Of a stretch of DNA of 64,000 nucleotides, positions 34,701 through 41,371 are shown piece after piece (the first letter of the stretch is position 1; each line of letters opens with the position of its first letter). The notes under the pieces are model-generated. The model was not told the origin of the DNA. It was given only the letters and a program-made list of their open reading frames with translations, and ran no database searches. The stretch covers positions 434,001 to 498,000 of the forward strand of contig NZ_AP028947.1 in assembly GCF_036323495.1 (NCBI RefSeq). The letters run 5' to 3'. Position numbers and translations under genes: made by a program. This DNA comes from Limnobacter thiooxidans (lineage in GTDB: Bacteria; Pseudomonadota; Gammaproteobacteria; Burkholderiales; Burkholderiaceae_B).

Positions 34701-34861
34701 TCGATGGCAGCTACGCCACGGCCACGGTGATTGTGAATGCCGGCCAGGCCAAAATTGTGCCGGTGGCCAGTGAAGGTATTGAACTGGTGGCGGAAGGCAA
34801 CACCGTGAAAGCGATTGCGGCTGGCAAGTCGATCAAGGCCAGTTGGATCAAGATGGGATAA
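28748..34861 (+). CDS. Giant repeat adhesin with S74 self-cleaving chaperone domain
   Basis: This 2037-residue protein starts at an ATG with GGGGAC upstream. Residues 23-45 form a hydrophobic export or anchor segment. Residues about 115-160 carry LGYCAWDNAS and ISPGLNGTMETTC, a two-Cys module. Residues about 428-1690 are four arrays of NTAVG-type head repeats of the kind seen in trimeric adhesins. Next comes an S74 intramolecular chaperone domain beginning SSDRRLKNSI, where Ser1699 and Lys1704 are spaced like the catalytic dyad of endosialidase chaperones. A GVIAQEVATLFPHAV motif follows. About 240 further residues contain coiled coil (STQVTALDKQVKTN and later heptads) and a beta-rich end. 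It is probably a trimeric surface or pilus-tip adhesin released from its chaperone by autocleavage; binding target unknown. Confidence 0.8.
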   Translation: MTKNHTQQKPVYFKHRALVLAVRRALPFLVAFSLGAALVGPAAGRSGENAAAFTATQLIRQFTLKNTVAQVSQGMQGHVQEVNGFLRAPAMGLRPSGFPADMGSVPGTVNLPRRDGAGRPLGYCAWDNASASSDANHLAGSGVPNPLAYAVISPGLNGTMETTCANVQATGAGQGDDFVQVTAPAQASSKQFKSAVGTVVELQATPAEEGDVRLVAENNKLYSYLGGIWVPVDGSKFADDSVANGAGALAYTAGKVTVADFQAASATITGALAGDSATFTNGVTAATFTGSGSGLSDLNAGNINSGILGAAFGGTGVDGSAAAQGSLLIGTGAGFALGAITAGDGIGVLNGAGSITISNTGVLSITGTADQIIASGSNGDVVLSLPQTIATTSTPTFAGMMLNGALAAPSAIFSGDISARRLYLSDSSGGVTTPNLVIGLGAMAAATSGVGANTAVGIGALAANTTGDKNTAIGEGALNANLTGVLNVAVGHSALRDNTTGSLNTALGTSSLRFNISGSNNTAVGDGALYNNLTGDLNTSVGRASMISNINGYNNSALGEAALYNNTSGYENVAVGKHTMMSNTTGFENTAIGLEALWRNSTGTRNVALGRHAGFDNQDGSNNTFLGTSSAPESGSLNFATAIGASSRVSTDNTIVLGRVTDRTVIGATGADGSDNLLQVTGNAGVSGDLVLTASGSGSTLGSKIRFGGVNEQTDPISLGRINASNDNSILQLTLGDNEVDSFGGNGDRFQIALTNGFVGHYFDSNGNAYHAGNLGVGSLSTGRLDIANYTGVAEPNIIIGPGAMLSAQSGSGGNVALGIHVMESNTSGARNTALGSYAMHVNTTGIENTAVGFAALGTNSSGYYNTAVGESALLFNTTGFSNVAMGNSALRNNITGWENIAIGQDALFTNTAGAGNLAFGFESLKFLNSGSSNIGIGYDALENLQSGSRNVAIGNEAGERDGSRTLSFGSDNTFLGAYTGPAAGVNTLNFGTAIGAYAEVSTDNTIVLGRTTDKTVIGATGDDGSGNLLQVTGNAGISGTLNAGVLQTERMNIGSNAGGVTHTNIGIGYNTLSAAQSGNGGNLAVGQQVLQNNTTGHYNTGLGIYALSANQTGARNTAVGYSALVANTTGSRNSVVGYRALYSNLTGDYNVAMGYYAMQFSTQGSYNVVLGNFGLGHNTTGHSNSLLGDSAMFNNSTGFENVAVGRYALYNNGGGEGNVAVGYNSTSGLSSGSENTILGRYSMDGLTTGSRNVALGAEAGSRDAARMLTSGSDNTFLGAYSGPSSGVSILNFATAVGAYAQVATDNTVVLGRPSHNTVIGATGTASSGALSGNKLQVTGSIGATGNFVLAQSGSGSTLGSRIMFGADFEETDTISLGRINSSVNNSILQLTMGDDSAQNFGGEGDRFQIATTDGNVRHAFDSNGHAYHAGTLTVSRLRVGNYDGGVGDINFAIGFEALAAAQSGDGGNVAVGEHVLEYNSTGAFNTALGNYAMHWNETGSQNTAVGYHALQDNFSGSSNTAVGRHAMFYNSTGSSNTALGDDAMAFNTTGNMNVAVGHYALYANPEGFENTAIGYDSIERLTDGAENTALGSFALNFLTSGSRNTAIGSESASRDVAYYLTSGSDNSFLGAYSGPASGFNTLNFATAIGAYAQVSTSNTVVLGRASDTVVIGATGNDASGNKLQVTGSIKATAFNTSSDRRLKNSITQLDSGNLLSQLQQLNAYHYRFNSDPTGQIRYGVIAQEVATLFPHAVSYDGQGLMAVDYGALGAIAASAVGQLSTQVTALDKQVKTNTENITTLTDRMGTAEGKIEALESWKIQAVDRMDNLQTAIDKNIADIAKNAVAITANTQRIDTLEEVTVLLDARTTEHGSLIAVLQAQWSDTFSRADDGQTLVVNAPNLKASNFTAQQASVGTLYSERLMAEMAKIKALEVDSLLVNSAQARTVRAEEMNTGSAQVYAGVGLPALLFAATADGHYTVNTSALDGSYATATVIVNAGQAKIVPVASEGIELVAEGNTVKAIAAGKSIKASWIKMG
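30030..33815 (+). repeat. Four large internal repeats in the giant adhesin gene
   Basis: Units begin near 30030, 31120, 31923 and 33079. Each opens with a segment like NIxIGxxALxAAQSG, runs through about ten copies of a roughly 16-residue NTAVG..AL.NNTTG motif, and closes with DNTFLGAYxGP, TAIGAYAxVSTDNT and VIGATG...LQVTG. A spacer with LGSxIxFG, GDRFQIA and FDSNGxAYHAG follows units 1 and 3 but not 2. The order unit-spacer-unit is thus present twice, pointing to duplication of a double module. Confidence 0.8.
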
Positions 34862-34952
34862 CGGATCGGGCAAAGCGGATTGGCTTGAAGCGATTGACAA
34901 GTTTTCAGATTCCAGACACGCTAGCTTCGCGCCAACAATTGCCGGAGTCTTG

Positions 34953-36110
34953 ATGGGAATTAAAATGGAGGCTCTCCCGGGCCCTGACCAACTTAAAGAA
35001 GCAGCACCGAATATCGTAGAGTTGCAAACTGAGTTGGCTGAATTGGCCGCAGTTGTTCCCAGCCTGGTCAAACAGGCACGCCAGAAGCAGACCGTGCTGG
35101 TCACCGGGCATGCCGGTTTCATCGGCTTTCACACCGCCAAAGCCCTGCTTGAGCGGGGCGACAAGGTTATTGGTTTTGATTCACTGAACAGCCACTACGA
35201 CACGCGTTTGAAGCGGGAGCGGTTGGTCATGCTGGATGAAATTGCCAAGGCGACCGGTTCGAAATACCACACGGTGCGCGCCGACCTCAGCGACAGCAAA
35301 GAACTGCATGAATGCCTTGAAACCTACAAGGTGCAGCGGGTCATTCACCTGGCTGGCCAAACCGACAAATTTTTGTCGCACGACAAACCTGCGGAATGTG
35401 TACAAAACAACATCAACAGCTTTGTGTCCCTGCTTGAGGCCTGCCGCCACTTCAAGATTCACCATTTGACTTACGCCAGCAGCCACGCCGTGTATGGTGC
35501 GGGCTTTCAAAAGCCAATGAGTGAACGCGACAGCGCCAACCACCCCCAGCGGCTGGATGCAGCCACCCAGCGCGCCTGTGAATTGATGGCGCATTCCTAC
35601 AGCCACCTGTTCAAGCTGCCCACCACGGGGCTGCGCTTTTTTTCGGCCTATGGCCCATGGGGGCGGCCCGATTCGGTGCTGTTTGCATTCACCAAGCGTA
35701 TTCTTGAGGGCAAACCCATCCAGATTTACAACGACGGGCGCAACACCCGCGACTACACCTACATCACCGACCTGGTTGAAGCCATACTGCGCGCAAGTGA
35801 CACCCCGGCCGAGCCAAACCCGGTGTGGCTGGTGGAAGCCCCAGATCAGGCCACGAGCGACGCACCTTGGCGCATTTTGAATATTGGCAACAGCTTGCCA
35901 GTGTCCATTGAAGAACTGATTGCCGCCTTGGAACACGCGCTGGAAAAAACCGCAGTGAAGGAATACATCACCGGCCCCATTCTGGAAAAAAGTCAAAGTT
36001 GTGCCGATGTGTCCGCCTTGGTGCAGGCCACCCAGTTTCGGCCCAACACCAGCATTGCTCAAGGTATTGGCGAATTCGTAGCCTGGTACAGAACCTACCA
36101 CCAACTGTAA
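34953..36110 (+). CDS. UDP-glucuronate 4-epimerase-like protein with lost catalytic Tyr and Lys
   Basis: The ATG at 34953 with GGAG five bases upstream gives 385 residues. After a 46-residue N-terminal extension comes the Rossmann NAD motif VLVTGHAGFIG, then FDSLNSHYD, VIHLAGQ and YASSHAVYG. The C-terminal half matches extended SDR sugar epimerases (FFSAYGPWGRPD, DGRNTRDYTYI). Where active enzymes have YAATKKANELMAH, this protein has LDAATQRACELMAH. The catalytic Tyr is therefore Asp (residue 202) and the Lys is Gln (residue 206). It is likely a pseudoenzyme or an altered enzyme. It follows the adhesin gene by 92 bases; no glycosyltransferase lies next to it. Confidence 0.8.
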   Translation: MGIKMEALPGPDQLKEAAPNIVELQTELAELAAVVPSLVKQARQKQTVLVTGHAGFIGFHTAKALLERGDKVIGFDSLNSHYDTRLKRERLVMLDEIAKATGSKYHTVRADLSDSKELHECLETYKVQRVIHLAGQTDKFLSHDKPAECVQNNINSFVSLLEACRHFKIHHLTYASSHAVYGAGFQKPMSERDSANHPQRLDAATQRACELMAHSYSHLFKLPTTGLRFFSAYGPWGRPDSVLFAFTKRILEGKPIQIYNDGRNTRDYTYITDLVEAILRASDTPAEPNPVWLVEAPDQATSDAPWRILNIGNSLPVSIEELIAALEHALEKTAVKEYITGPILEKSQSCADVSALVQATQFRPNTSIAQGIGEFVAWYRTYHQL

Positions 36111-36248
36111 AACCCGCTGTGCATGGCGGCTTTGTCGGCAAGCCGACACTTCGCGCCATCCAAGTCCTGTCATCTGCCGGTAACACAGGTAGATATCAAA
36201 AAACCACCTGACCCGTGTCAACGGGCGGAGATGGCAGGAGACATATTG

Positions 36249-38402
36249 ATGAATGTATTGCCCGTAAGCGCACGTAGGCTGCTTGGCGCAGCCTTTGTTT
36301 GTTCGGCCTTGGTCGGTCTTTCTGCCTGTAACAGCAGCGACGACCCCCTGTCCACGGCAGGTCCCGGCAACCCGACCAATCCCAACGAGGTTGTGGACCC
36401 GCCACCCCTCACCTTATTGGCCAATGCCGCCAACCCCGATTACGCCAAAACCCCACGCGAATTCAACGCCCCAGCGTGTAGCACCAATGCGCAGCAGCCC
36501 CGCGCGGGTGGTGGTGTGTACAGTGTCAACCTGCAATCGGCCAGCGGGCACACCATTGCTTTTTCCGTATTCGAGCCTGCCACTTTCAACTGTGAAAAAG
36601 GCAACCCGGTTGTGCTGCATGGTCATGGTTATGGCGGCGCGCGTGAACAGGCCCCCGGCGGTTTGCTCAAGCGGCTTGTCGACAGCGGTGCTGGTGTAAT
36701 CAGCATCGACCAGCGCGGCTTTGGTGAAAGCGGCGGAACCGTACGGGTGCTGGACCCAGACTTCGAAGGGCAAGACCTTCTGCAAATTCTGGACTGGGCC
36801 GAGGCCAAGCTCGACTGGCTGCGCTACAGCAGCAACAAGCCCGTGGGGCAACGTCAATTCAATATGGTCGCGGGCGCCACAGGCGGCAGCTATGGCGGTG
36901 GTTACCAAATGTTGATTCACAACATCGACCCCTTGAAGCGGCTGGACGCGCTAACGCCCGACATTGCCTGGAACGACCTGCGCTACAGCTTGAACCCTGG
37001 TGCCCCTTACGGCATCAAGGACTTCCAACCCGCTGAAGATCACATTAAACCCGTTGGCACGGTGAAATCGGGCTGGGCCCTGTTGCTGGTGGCGGGTGGT
37101 GAAGCGGGGTCCCTGGGCCCCAAGTTACAGGCGGGCGACCCCACGGCACTGCAAAGCAGCGGGCAAGACCTGTTGATTCGTGAAACCCTGCTGCGGGGTG
37201 CCACGGCCAATCGCTTTCCGGACGGTGCGCTGGAGTTTTTCCGGTATCACAGTCCCAGTTACTGGTGCGACGCTGAAACACCTGGTGCACAAACCTTCCT
37301 GCAAAGTGAAGTAGTACCCGGTTTGGCTCCAAAAAAACCCGAGCCTGTGGATATTCTGTTCACCCAGGGCTTTCGCGACACCCTGTTCAACTTTAACAAC
37401 GCCTGGCACAACTTCACCTGTTATCGGTCGCTCGAAAACAGCAAGGGCGAGAAATCTGACGTGCGTTTGCTGACCCACCAAAGCGGACACATCGTGCCCC
37501 TTTCTCCCACTGCGGTGCCGGGGCTTGGGGATGTTTTGGGGCAGGGCGCGCAACTCGGTTTGAACGAAATCGAGTTTCAGAAGCCTGCCGGCCCTTTTGC
37601 CTGCGGCGAACTGGATATTCAGGACGCGCAATTTGCATTTCTGACTCAAAAATTGTTCACCACTGCGGAGGTGGCAACCATCAAGGTCGCCGATGCATCC
37701 AACGCATTTGATCTGTTGGCTGCAAACAAAGGCAAAGTGTGTCTCAGCCTGAACGATGACGTAGGGCTGGGCGCGGCCTCTGCCAATTCGGCCATTTGGG
37801 TTGATGAAAGCACCATGATCGGCAAACTGGCGCCTGCCGCGAAGGGAATGGACATTCAATCGAAGGTTCAAACAGTTCAAGTCGATTTCACCCCAGGTGC
37901 TGATCCATTGAATTTGCTCACCAGTGCTGCCACGGGCATTTTGCGCTACCCCTTTGCACCAGCGGTGTTGCCCATCGAGCTGCCCGCAGGGTTTGACACG
38001 GTGGCGGGCATTCCCACTGCAGTGTTGGACATCGCGCCACCTTTGGACATGGTCATGAACCCCTTGTGTAACCAGATTTATTCGGCCACCGCCATGTCGC
38101 CCATTGGTCTGGCAGGTCTTGAGCCCGGCTGCGACCCCATGCTGTTTGTCGGGCTGGGGGTGAACCGAAATGGTGCCTGGCGCTTGATCGACGACCAAGT
38201 CACCGCCATTCGTGGTTTTGGCAAGCGCCATGTGGAATTGACCGGGGTGGCTGAACGGTTGGGGTCGGGCGAAAGCCTTGGGCTGCTGGTCTATGGCTAC
38301 CATCCGCAATATTTGGCCACAGGTTCGCGGGACATGCTCACACCACTTGTGGCACTGCGTGGAAATGTGAATTTGCCCATGGTTCAAGATTTAATGCCAT
38401 AA
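36249..38402 (+). CDS. Lipoprotein alpha/beta hydrolase (X-Pro dipeptidyl peptidase/CocE-like)
   Basis: The ATG at 36249 with AGGAG eight bases upstream gives 717 residues; an earlier in-frame start at 36123 has no support. The signal peptide ends in the lipobox GLSAC (Cys27). The hydrolase core shows an oxyanion motif VVLHGHGYGG (121-130), IDQRGFGESGG, the nucleophile elbow GGSYGGG with Ser214, a later GFRDTLF Asp candidate and HQSGHIV His candidate. A C-terminal beta-rich domain follows, as in S15/CocE enzymes. It is probably an outer-membrane or periplasmic esterase or peptidase acting on a nutrient ester; substrate unknown. A TetR gene follows after 57 bases. Confidence 0.78.
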   Translation: MNVLPVSARRLLGAAFVCSALVGLSACNSSDDPLSTAGPGNPTNPNEVVDPPPLTLLANAANPDYAKTPREFNAPACSTNAQQPRAGGGVYSVNLQSASGHTIAFSVFEPATFNCEKGNPVVLHGHGYGGAREQAPGGLLKRLVDSGAGVISIDQRGFGESGGTVRVLDPDFEGQDLLQILDWAEAKLDWLRYSSNKPVGQRQFNMVAGATGGSYGGGYQMLIHNIDPLKRLDALTPDIAWNDLRYSLNPGAPYGIKDFQPAEDHIKPVGTVKSGWALLLVAGGEAGSLGPKLQAGDPTALQSSGQDLLIRETLLRGATANRFPDGALEFFRYHSPSYWCDAETPGAQTFLQSEVVPGLAPKKPEPVDILFTQGFRDTLFNFNNAWHNFTCYRSLENSKGEKSDVRLLTHQSGHIVPLSPTAVPGLGDVLGQGAQLGLNEIEFQKPAGPFACGELDIQDAQFAFLTQKLFTTAEVATIKVADASNAFDLLAANKGKVCLSLNDDVGLGAASANSAIWVDESTMIGKLAPAAKGMDIQSKVQTVQVDFTPGADPLNLLTSAATGILRYPFAPAVLPIELPAGFDTVAGIPTAVLDIAPPLDMVMNPLCNQIYSATAMSPIGLAGLEPGCDPMLFVGLGVNRNGAWRLIDDQVTAIRGFGKRHVELTGVAERLGSGESLGLLVYGYHPQYLATGSRDMLTPLVALRGNVNLPMVQDLMP

Positions 38403-38428
38403 TCGTCACATCAACCGAACACTAGCAG

Positions 38429-38447
38429 CGCCCACTCCACGTGGGCG
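38429..38447. promoter_or_regulatory. Perfect 7-bp hairpin before the TetR gene
   Basis: CGCCCAC, loop TCCAC, GTGGGCG lies between the hydrolase stop and the GTG start of the TetR gene. No T-run follows, so it may be an attenuator or operator instead of a terminator. Low certainty. Confidence 0.3.
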
Positions 38448-38459
38448 TACTTATTTCTC

Positions 38460-39113
38460 GTGAAAAATCAGGCCAAAGCAGAAGCGGTAGAAAACACCCA
38501 AGGCGTTCGTCCAGCCATGCAGGCGCGCAGCTTGAAAAAGCGGCATGATCTGCTCAAGGCTGGCCGAAAGCTGCTGCACACCCGTGTCCTCGAAGACATT
38601 TCCATCAAAGACATTTGTACGGAAGCCAGTTGCACGGTGGGTTCGTTCTACAGCCGCTTTGAAGACAAGGAAAGTTTTTTTGACGCGCTCATTGCCGAAA
38701 GCTGTCAGGAATTGTTGATGAGCGCTGCCAGCCAGTTTGATGACCGTAACTGGGTCGGTGTCAATGGCAAGCTTATTTGCGACGAAGTGGTCAGTTTTCT
38801 TGTCGGCATTTTTCAGGGTGAATACAGCTCGATACTGACAGAAGCGTTTATCCGCGAATCCAAAGGATTTATCGATTCAACACCCATGCGAGATGTGGGC
38901 TTTGGGTTCATCACCACCGTATCGAAACCACTGTTGCCTCACATTGATCACATTGCCCACCCCGACCCAGTGCGGGCCTTGGCTTTTGCCATTCAGGTGG
39001 TGTACGGTGCGCTGCACAACGCCCGTTTGCGCGATGCAGGCCCTGTCAAATTCAGAACGCCCGAATTTGAAAAACGCATGCAAAACATCGTCAGCAGCTA
39101 CCTTGGTATCTAG
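38460..39113 (+). CDS. TetR-family transcriptional regulator
   Basis: This 217-residue protein starts at GTG 38460; ATG 38517 is an alternative start. Residues about 28-75 form the TetR DNA-binding domain with the helix-turn-helix ISIKDICTEASCTVGSFYSRFEDKESFFDAL. In short pieces: DICTEASCTVGSFYSRF is the recognition part. The C-terminal ligand-binding part is all-helical and unrecognised. It sits between a lipoprotein hydrolase and the DUF1302/DUF1329 transport cluster, where a 22-bp near-palindrome (39224-39245) is a candidate operator. Control of that cluster by a lipid-like ligand is inferred. Confidence 0.85.
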   Translation: MKNQAKAEAVENTQGVRPAMQARSLKKRHDLLKAGRKLLHTRVLEDISIKDICTEASCTVGSFYSRFEDKESFFDALIAESCQELLMSAASQFDDRNWVGVNGKLICDEVVSFLVGIFQGEYSSILTEAFIRESKGFIDSTPMRDVGFGFITTVSKPLLPHIDHIAHPDPVRALAFAIQVVYGALHNARLRDAGPVKFRTPEFEKRMQNIVSSYLGI

Positions 39114-39496
39114 ACTTGATAAGCCTTGTAGTGAAATTACGACTAAATCGGATCGATTGACAATTCACGCAACATTTCACGTTACTCCAGTGGTACATTT
39201 TTAGATAAGGCGCTCTAAATTATTAAAACTGTAATTACGGTTTTATTTTTTGGAAAGCTGCTTTACACTACTAAAAAAATGAATACAAAGCATCAATCAA
39301 GGTGCAATCACTGGAGGCGACATGTCGTATTTTTCTCAAGGTTCCCGAAGTTCCCCATGATGGCTGTGCCGCGCCTGCTACAGGCCGGAACAACTATTCG
39401 ATTTCTCAGTTGATTTTCCGACATCCTCTGCACGGGGACCGAGTCGGTGATTGCAGGCGTTCGCGCCTGACTACTCGATAAATATTTGGGGGCTAC
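39114..39496 (+). promoter_or_regulatory. 383-bp control region of the DUF1302 cluster with a 22-bp near-palindrome
   Basis: No gene is seen here. TAAAACTGTAATTACGGTTTTA (39224-39245) is a palindrome with ten of eleven pairs matching and is a good TetR-type operator candidate. A TTGACA lies near 39158 but no convincing -10 at 17 bp. A GGGGG stretch (39487-39492) upstream of the ATG at 39497 is the ribosome site. The rest shows nothing identifiable. Confidence 0.5.
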
Positions 39497-41344
39497 ATGA
39501 ACAAACATTCTTTTTCTAAAACAAAAACAAATGTTGCAGTTCGCAACATGTTTGCAGCCGGCCTTTTGGCAGCTGCGGTAATGCCAGCGCAGGCCAAAGA
39601 CTTCCAGATTGGTGACTTTGACCTGAGCGTGAACTCCACGGTAAGCGTGGGAACAAGCTTTCGCGTTGAAAACCGCGATCGTGCGCTTTACAGCACTGGC
39701 AACCGTTCATCGGACGGTGCTGCAGGTACGGGCTTTTCAAACACCACAGACGACGGTAATTTGAACTTTGACAAAGGCGACGCCTTTTCAACCATTATCA
39801 AGGGTGTGCACGATTTTGAATTGAAGAAAGACAACTACGGTTTCTTTTCTCGCGTTAAATGGTTCTATGACCACACTCTGAACAATGAAGAAGTGTTTCA
39901 TGGTCATGAGCCAACAAGCAATGCACGCAATCAAAAGTTGAATGACAACGGATTTCATCCCTATGCCCGCTTTGACGGCATTGACTTGCTGGATGCTTTC
40001 TTTTACATGAACACCACGGTGGCTGATAAGCCACTTGATTTCCGCTTGGGTCGCCAAGTCATTAGCTGGGGTGAAAGCCTGTTTATTCCCAGTGCGATTT
40101 CTGGTTTGAACACAATCGACGTGTCGGCATTCCGTCGTCCTGGTTCTGACTTGAAGGAAGGCTTCACACCCACCGAAATGATTTACGGTAACCTGGGCTT
40201 GACTGACAACACCAGCCTGGAAGCGTTTTATCAATTGAAGTGGCGTAAAACCGTTCCTGAAGGTTGTGGTACCTACTTCTCATCGAATGACTTTGCCGCC
40301 GATGGATGTAGCAGGCTTGCTTTTGCTGCGCCGTTGCCAGATTCCGCGCAATTTGCCCCAGGGTTTGCCGTTCAGGGTGGCCCAGTGGCCCGCTCCGTTG
40401 ACAATCAACCCGATGATGGCGGTCAATTCGGTTTGGCGCTGCGCAACTATGTTTCCGAGTTGGACACAGAGTTTGGCGCGTATTACATGAATTACCACAG
40501 CCGTTTACCGTTAATCAGCGTCAAAGCAACCAACACTCCTGTTCCTCCTGCAGGTACCCCTGGCATACCGCCAGGTCTGACGCCCGGTAACGCCTTGCCG
40601 CGTGCTTTAGCCGGCGGAGGTGGCAGCTATTTCGTTGACTACGCTGAAGACATCTCCGTGTTTGGATTGAGTGCCTCGACTAACCTGGGAGGCTGGTCTG
40701 TAGCCGGCGAAATTTCTTTGGCTCAAGATGTGCCAATTCAGTTGAACGCGAACGACCTGCTTGCTTCAACTTTGGCGGCTGGTGTAACAAACCCCGCTGG
40801 CCCCAACGCACTTGACAGACGTGTTCGTGCACTACGCCCAGGCGAAACTCTTGCTGGTTTCGACCGTTTTGACGTAACCCAGGTTCAATCTGCATTCATC
40901 AAGACGTTTGACCGTGCTTTGAACTCCAGCCAAGTTGTGTTCGTTGCAGAAGTTGGTGCAGTGTTTGTGAATGGTCTGCCTGAAGTAGCGGCGGGGCAAC
41001 GATATGGTCGCAACCCAGTGTTTGGTACTGCTCGCGGAACTGAAGGATATGTAACCGACTTCTCATGGGGTTATCGCCTGCGCACTCAGGCCACTTATCG
41101 CGACGCATTCATGGGTATCGACCTAGTTCCATCCATTGCATGGTCACATGACGTGGATGGCTGGTCACCTGAACCAGGCCAAGTCTTTAACGAAGGCCGT
41201 CAGTCAGTCGGCTTGGGTCTCGGCTTGGAGTTTGATGCAAACACCAAAGCCTCGGTCAACTACACAACCTTTACCAACGCTGCTGATTTTGATGCACTTC
41301 GCGATCGCGACTTCGTATCACTCACCGCATCCTACTCATTCTAA
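39497..41344 (+). CDS. DUF1302 outer-membrane protein
   Basis: This 615-residue protein has a signal peptide (cut near MPAQA|KDFQI). The mature protein is beta-rich and ends in an aromatic C-terminal strand (FVSLTASYSF), as in outer-membrane barrels. The DUF1302 markers include FRLGRQVISWGES and RVKWFYDHT. In many Proteobacteria DUF1302 proteins are encoded with DUF1329, a YCF48-like protein and an RND permease, and are linked to handling hydrophobic compounds. It opens such a set here. Channel function is likely; the substrate is not known. Confidence 0.85.
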   Translation: MNKHSFSKTKTNVAVRNMFAAGLLAAAVMPAQAKDFQIGDFDLSVNSTVSVGTSFRVENRDRALYSTGNRSSDGAAGTGFSNTTDDGNLNFDKGDAFSTIIKGVHDFELKKDNYGFFSRVKWFYDHTLNNEEVFHGHEPTSNARNQKLNDNGFHPYARFDGIDLLDAFFYMNTTVADKPLDFRLGRQVISWGESLFIPSAISGLNTIDVSAFRRPGSDLKEGFTPTEMIYGNLGLTDNTSLEAFYQLKWRKTVPEGCGTYFSSNDFAADGCSRLAFAAPLPDSAQFAPGFAVQGGPVARSVDNQPDDGGQFGLALRNYVSELDTEFGAYYMNYHSRLPLISVKATNTPVPPAGTPGIPPGLTPGNALPRALAGGGGSYFVDYAEDISVFGLSASTNLGGWSVAGEISLAQDVPIQLNANDLLASTLAAGVTNPAGPNALDRRVRALRPGETLAGFDRFDVTQVQSAFIKTFDRALNSSQVVFVAEVGAVFVNGLPEVAAGQRYGRNPVFGTARGTEGYVTDFSWGYRLRTQATYRDAFMGIDLVPSIAWSHDVDGWSPEPGQVFNEGRQSVGLGLGLEFDANTKASVNYTTFTNAADFDALRDRDFVSLTASYSF

Positions 41345-41371
41345 GAACAGAGACACACTGGAGGAATTTTT

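Noticed and set aside
33839..35122. 427-residue minus-strand ORF opposite the adhesin and epimerase genes
   Set aside because: Antisense shadow of two strongly supported genes, with a mixed composition and no recognisable motif.
35181..36221. 346-residue minus-strand ORF opposite the epimerase-like gene
   Set aside because: Shadow frame. The plus strand carries clear SDR family motifs.
37125..38387. 420-residue minus-strand ORF opposite the lipoprotein hydrolase
   Set aside because: Antisense shadow in a GC-rich gene. The plus strand has a lipobox, catalytic elbow and ribosome site.
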